Shown piece after piece: positions 22,813-25,128 of a DNA stretch of 25,128 nucleotides (within the stretch, counting starts at the first letter, position 1; every line of letters starts with the position of its first letter). Origin of the DNA: an uncultured Bacteroidales bacterium (GTDB taxonomy: Bacteria; Bacteroidota; Bacteroidia; Bacteroidales; Bacteroidaceae). The notes below the pieces were generated by a model. It was not told the DNA's origin. It worked only from the letters and a program-made list of their open reading frames with translations, and searched no databases. A program made the translations under genes and the position numbers. The stretch is taken from assembly GCA_902768605.1 (NCBI GenBank), contig CACXLY010000033.1, forward strand, positions 1 through 25,128. Direction: 5' to 3'.

Positions 22813-23232
22813 ATGAACAACAACGACATACAGGCGCTGAAGGATTTCTTCCTGCACGACGAGTTCGCCCGGCAGAATGGCATAGAGATAGTGGAGATAG
22901 CGGAGGGCTATGCCCGTACGCAGGTTCGCATTGAGCCTCGCCATCTGAATGCGGGCGGCAGCGTGCAGGGCGGCGTGCTCTTCACCCTGGCAGACCTCGC
23001 TTTCGCGGCAGCTACCAACAGCCACGGCACCCTCACCGTCACCTCTACAGCCAGCATCACGTTTGTGCGCGGAGCCAGTACAGGCATCATCTCCGCTGAG
23101 GCTAAGGAACTTGCGAACCATCCGCGCCTGCCTTTCTGCGAGGTGCGTGTCACGGACGATGCAGGTCATCTCCTTGCCATCTTCACAGCCAGCGGCTATC
23201 GCAAGGAAGGCGTGCCGTCAATCCCCAAATAA
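22813..23232 (+). CDS. PaaI/YbgC-like hotdog acyl-CoA thioesterase
   Basis: 139 aa, normal size for a single hotdog domain. HLNAGGSVQGGVLFTLADLAFAAA (44-67) carries the helix with D61 typical of PaaI-type enzymes; TVTSTASITFVRGAS matches the beta-strand core. Members hydrolyse aromatic or medium acyl-CoA thioesters, acting as tetramers in the cytoplasm. Substrate unknown; no phenylacetate pathway genes lie nearby, so the name paaI is not applied. Confidence 0.85.
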   Translation: MNNNDIQALKDFFLHDEFARQNGIEIVEIAEGYARTQVRIEPRHLNAGGSVQGGVLFTLADLAFAAATNSHGTLTVTSTASITFVRGASTGIISAEAKELANHPRLPFCEVRVTDDAGHLLAIFTASGYRKEGVPSIPK

Positions 23233-23267
23233 AGGACTATTCCTCTACAGACAAGTAATAACATACT

Positions 23268-23343
23268 GGAGTTATGAATAGGAGTTATGAATAGGAGTTA
23301 AGAATAGGAGTTAAGAATAGGAGTTAAGAATAGAAGTTATGAG
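23268..23343. repeat. 13-bp tandem repeat (GGAGTTAAGAATA)
   Basis: Five full units of 13 bases (23268-23332) plus a partial sixth to 23343. The first two units read GGAGTTATGAATA, the next three GGAGTTAAGAATA. Located between the thioesterase stop and fucO. Confidence 0.9.
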
Positions 23344-23377
23344 GAGCCGATACATTTGGCCGCAAAAGCTATTGTCC

Positions 23378-23413
23378 TTTAACTTCTTTAACTTCCTTAA
23401 CTTCTTTAACTCC
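23378..23413. repeat. 9-bp tandem repeat (TTTAACTTC), inverted to the 13-bp array
   Basis: Four units: TTTAACTTC, TTTAACTTC, CTTAACTTC, TTTAACTCC. They are nearly the reverse complement of the GGAGTTAAG/GAAGTTA words in the 13-bp array, from which they are separated by 34 bases. In RNA the two arrays could pair in several registers, just upstream of fucO. Confidence 0.85.
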
Positions 23414-23442
23414 CCCAAAATATAAATAAAACAAAACGTATT

Positions 23443-24597
23443 ATGGTAAACAGATTTATTCTCAACGAAGTATCTTACTTCGGCCCCGGGGCTCGCAAGG
23501 AGCTGCCCGGTGTAGTGAAAAGGTTCGGATTCAAGAAAGCCCTCGTGGTGACGGACAAGGGCCTGATGCAGTTTGGCGTGGCGGGGAAGGTGCTCGCCGT
23601 GATGGACGAGGCGGGTATCGCCTACGACATCTTCGACGACGTGAAACCCAATCCCACCGTGACGAACGTGAAGAACGGCATCGAGGCCTGCAAGCGCGCC
23701 CAGGCGGACTTCATCGTGGCCATCGGCGGAGGCTCGTCTATGGATACGGCAAAGGGCATCGGCATCGTGGTGAACAATCCTGAGTTCAGCGACATCGTAT
23801 CGCTGGAGGGCGTGGCAGACACCAAGAAGAAGTCGCTGCCCATCATCGCCCTGCCCACCACAGCTGGCACGGCAGCCGAGACAACTATCAATTATGTCAT
23901 CATCGACGAGTCGCGTCAGGCAAAGATGGTCTGCGTCGACCCGAACGACATCCCATGCGTCGCCATCATCGACGCCGAACTGATGTATTCCCTGCCCAAG
24001 AGCCTCACAGCAGCCACGGGAATGGACGCCATGACGCACGCCATCGAGGGGCTCATCACGAAGGCCGCCTGGGAACTGAGCGACATGTTCGAGGTGAAGG
24101 CCATCGAGATGATTCATAAGTACTTGCCCTTGGCAGTCAACGAGCCGACGAATCCCGTTGGACGCGACGGCATGGCAGTAGCCCAGTACGTAGCCGGCAT
24201 GGCATTCTCGAACGTAGGACTGGGCGTGGACCACGGCATGGCCCATCCGCTGAGCGCCCTCTTCGACGTGCCTCATGGCGTGGCCTGTGCCATGCTGCTG
24301 CCCACGGTGATGCGCTTCAACATGCCTGCCGCCAAGGAGAAATATGTGGAGATTGCCAAGGCTTGCGGCGTCTATCAGCCTGCGATGAGCACCGACGAGG
24401 CAGCCGAGGCAGCTTGCAGGGCAATCGAGGAACTGAGTGCGCAAGTCGGTACCAACAAGCGGCTCAGCGACCTTGGCATAGCGGAAAAGGACATTGAGGC
24501 ACTCGCCGAACAAGCCATCCGCGATGTCTGCACCCCAGGCAACCCGCGCCCCGTCAGCAAGCAGGACATCATCGAGCTGTACCGGCAGATAATGTAA
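23443..24597 (+). CDS. fucO: Lactaldehyde reductase (iron-dependent alcohol dehydrogenase)
   Basis: 384 aa, the same length class as E. coli FucO and similar over the whole protein by eye (start MVNRFILNEVSYFGPGA; AIGGGSSMDTAK 93-104; ALPTTAGTAAETTINYVI 136-153; HAIEGLITKAAWELSD 199-214; FSNVGLGVDHGMAHPLSA). Iron ligands: D195, H199, H264 and H278. The enzyme converts L-lactaldehyde to L-1,2-propanediol, NADH dependent, in fucose or rhamnose use. No fucose catabolic genes lie in the window. It has its own leader with repeats; TACATTTG at 23351-23358 matches a -7 box, but the -33 element is poor. Confidence 0.9.
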   Translation: MVNRFILNEVSYFGPGARKELPGVVKRFGFKKALVVTDKGLMQFGVAGKVLAVMDEAGIAYDIFDDVKPNPTVTNVKNGIEACKRAQADFIVAIGGGSSMDTAKGIGIVVNNPEFSDIVSLEGVADTKKKSLPIIALPTTAGTAAETTINYVIIDESRQAKMVCVDPNDIPCVAIIDAELMYSLPKSLTAATGMDAMTHAIEGLITKAAWELSDMFEVKAIEMIHKYLPLAVNEPTNPVGRDGMAVAQYVAGMAFSNVGLGVDHGMAHPLSALFDVPHGVACAMLLPTVMRFNMPAAKEKYVEIAKACGVYQPAMSTDEAAEAACRAIEELSAQVGTNKRLSDLGIAEKDIEALAEQAIRDVCTPGNPRPVSKQDIIELYRQIM

Positions 24598-24603
24598 TTT
24601 ACG

Positions 24604-24659
24604 ATTTGACAATTTACTATTTACGATTTATTTACGATTTAGTAATTTAACTATTTACA
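24604..24659. repeat. AT-rich dispersed repeat, copy 2
   Basis: Matches 2845-2900 at 53 of 56 positions by eye, same orientation, directly after the fucO stop. A third, shorter copy (24870-24898, 26 of 29 positions) is in the same orientation. Confidence 0.8.
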
Positions 24660-24787
24660 AGTTGACGAATTGACGATTTGACAATTAGACGATTGGGACG
24701 AATTGACAATTGGACGAATTGACAATTGGACGAATTGACAATTGGGACGATTGGACGATTTGACGATTTGACGATTTGACGATTAAC
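24660..24787. repeat. Array of TTGACGAATTGACAATTGG-type units
   Basis: About 128 bases built from TTGACGATT, TTGACAATT and GGACGAATT words, with the larger unit GGACGAATTGACAATT repeated at about 24697, 24712 and 24727. Only AT-rich words recur; no coding frame or RNA motif is evident. Bases 24598-25043 as a whole carry no gene I can support. Confidence 0.8.
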
Positions 24788-24930
24788 TATTCCTTGGATT
24801 CTTTAGTTCCGCCAGCGCCTGAGCTTGCGAAGAACTAAGGCGCGCTCTTAATGCTCGGAGTCCGATATATTTACGATTTAGTAATCTATCTACTTACAGG
24901 GCGGGTGCTTCCCTCTCTCGCCTCATCTTC

Positions 24931-25001
24931 GATTATTCTGAGTTTTCTGATTATTCAGAGTATTCAGAATCTTCAGATTATTCCGATTATTCTGAGTTTT
25001 C
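24931..25001. repeat. 17-bp direct repeat with interleaved inverted words
   Basis: GATTATTCTGAGTTTTC occurs at 24931-24947 and again at 24985-25001. Between them are CTGATTATTCAGAG and CAGAATCTTCAGATTATTCC, which are partly inverted to it, so several hairpin forms are possible. Confidence 0.75.
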
Positions 25002-25043
25002 AGCGCGGTGGCAAATTCTTAATTCTTAATTAGGGATTGTCGT

Positions 25044-25128
25044 TTAAATTTTCCAATCGCAGTCGTTTAGTGTGCATCCAATGTTTCCTGTTGCACCATA
25101 CGTCCAATATCGACTACTTTTACAGGTA
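25044..25128 (-). other. Possible 3' end of a gene at the window edge
   Basis: On the minus strand the frame from 25127 is open to a TAA at 25044-25046 and would end a protein with YGATGNIGCTLNDCDWKI. Another minus-strand frame, from 25126 to a TAA at 25067-25069, and one plus-strand frame are also open over this short stretch, so I cannot decide which, if any, is coding. No family is recognised. Confidence 0.2.

Noticed and set aside
23311..24612. Minus-strand frame (433 codons) opposite fucO
   Set aside because: fucO matches its family end to end; the antisense product is His/Asp/Gly-rich without motifs and runs into the 13-bp repeats.

Overview
The window looks like chromosome from a Bacteroidales bacterium, most likely Prevotellaceae or Bacteroidaceae. 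The reasons are the TAnnTTTG-type -7 boxes, the lack of Shine-Dalgarno sequences, a secreted DUF4965/DUF1793 glutaminase-family protein, an Mrp protein without the usual CxxC, and hairpin-rich intergenic repeats typical of that order. I recognise no rRNA, tRNA, CRISPR array or complete insertion sequence.

Layout. (1) Bases 1-315 hold a truncated dispersed repeat and a strong terminator for the minus-strand genes. (2) Bases 316-2823 (minus) encode a secreted glutaminase-family protein. (3) Bases 2962-17601 (minus) are one long Wzx/Wzy-type surface polysaccharide locus. In transcription order it contains a UDP-glucuronate 4-epimerase, a WecC-type UDP-ManNAc dehydrogenase, Wzx, a hexapeptide acyltransferase, a glycosyltransferase, Wzy, a second hexapeptide acyltransferase, an acyl carrier protein, a KAS III enzyme, an SDR reductase, a GT4 glycosyltransferase, a WecG/TagA-type glycosyltransferase, a WbuC cupin, a nucleotidyltransferase and the initiating WcaJ-type phosphoglycosyltransferase. 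Genes mostly abut or overlap, and one good promoter lies upstream of the epimerase. (4) Bases 17602-18329 hold a MITE-like element of about 314 bp with 14-bp terminal inverted repeats, a 22-bp tandem repeat and a rho-independent terminator. (5) Bases 18330-20798 (minus) encode Mrp followed by a GH16 glycoside hydrolase. (6) Bases 21056-23232 (plus) encode a metallophosphoesterase, an SDR and a PaaI-type thioesterase as a probable operon. (7) Bases 23443-24597 (plus) encode lactaldehyde reductase FucO. (8) Bases 24598-25128 are mainly short AT-rich repeats, possibly with the edge of another gene or mobile element at the end.

How the genes work together (inference). WcaJ starts the unit on undecaprenyl phosphate. 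Three further glycosyltransferases would give a repeat of about four sugars, plausibly with uronic acids made by the epimerase and dehydrogenase. Wzx flips the unit and Wzy polymerises it. The most interesting part is the compact block hexapeptide acyltransferase - ACP - KAS III - SDR. It has the parts needed to build a short (3-hydroxy)acyl group on a dedicated carrier and transfer it to the sugar, a possible self-contained acyl-decoration module.

The second theme is repeats. Most larger intergenic gaps carry short tandem arrays, and some repeats reach into coding sequence (a 7-bp repeat in the wecG-like gene, an 18-bp duplication over the wzx/acyltransferase junction).
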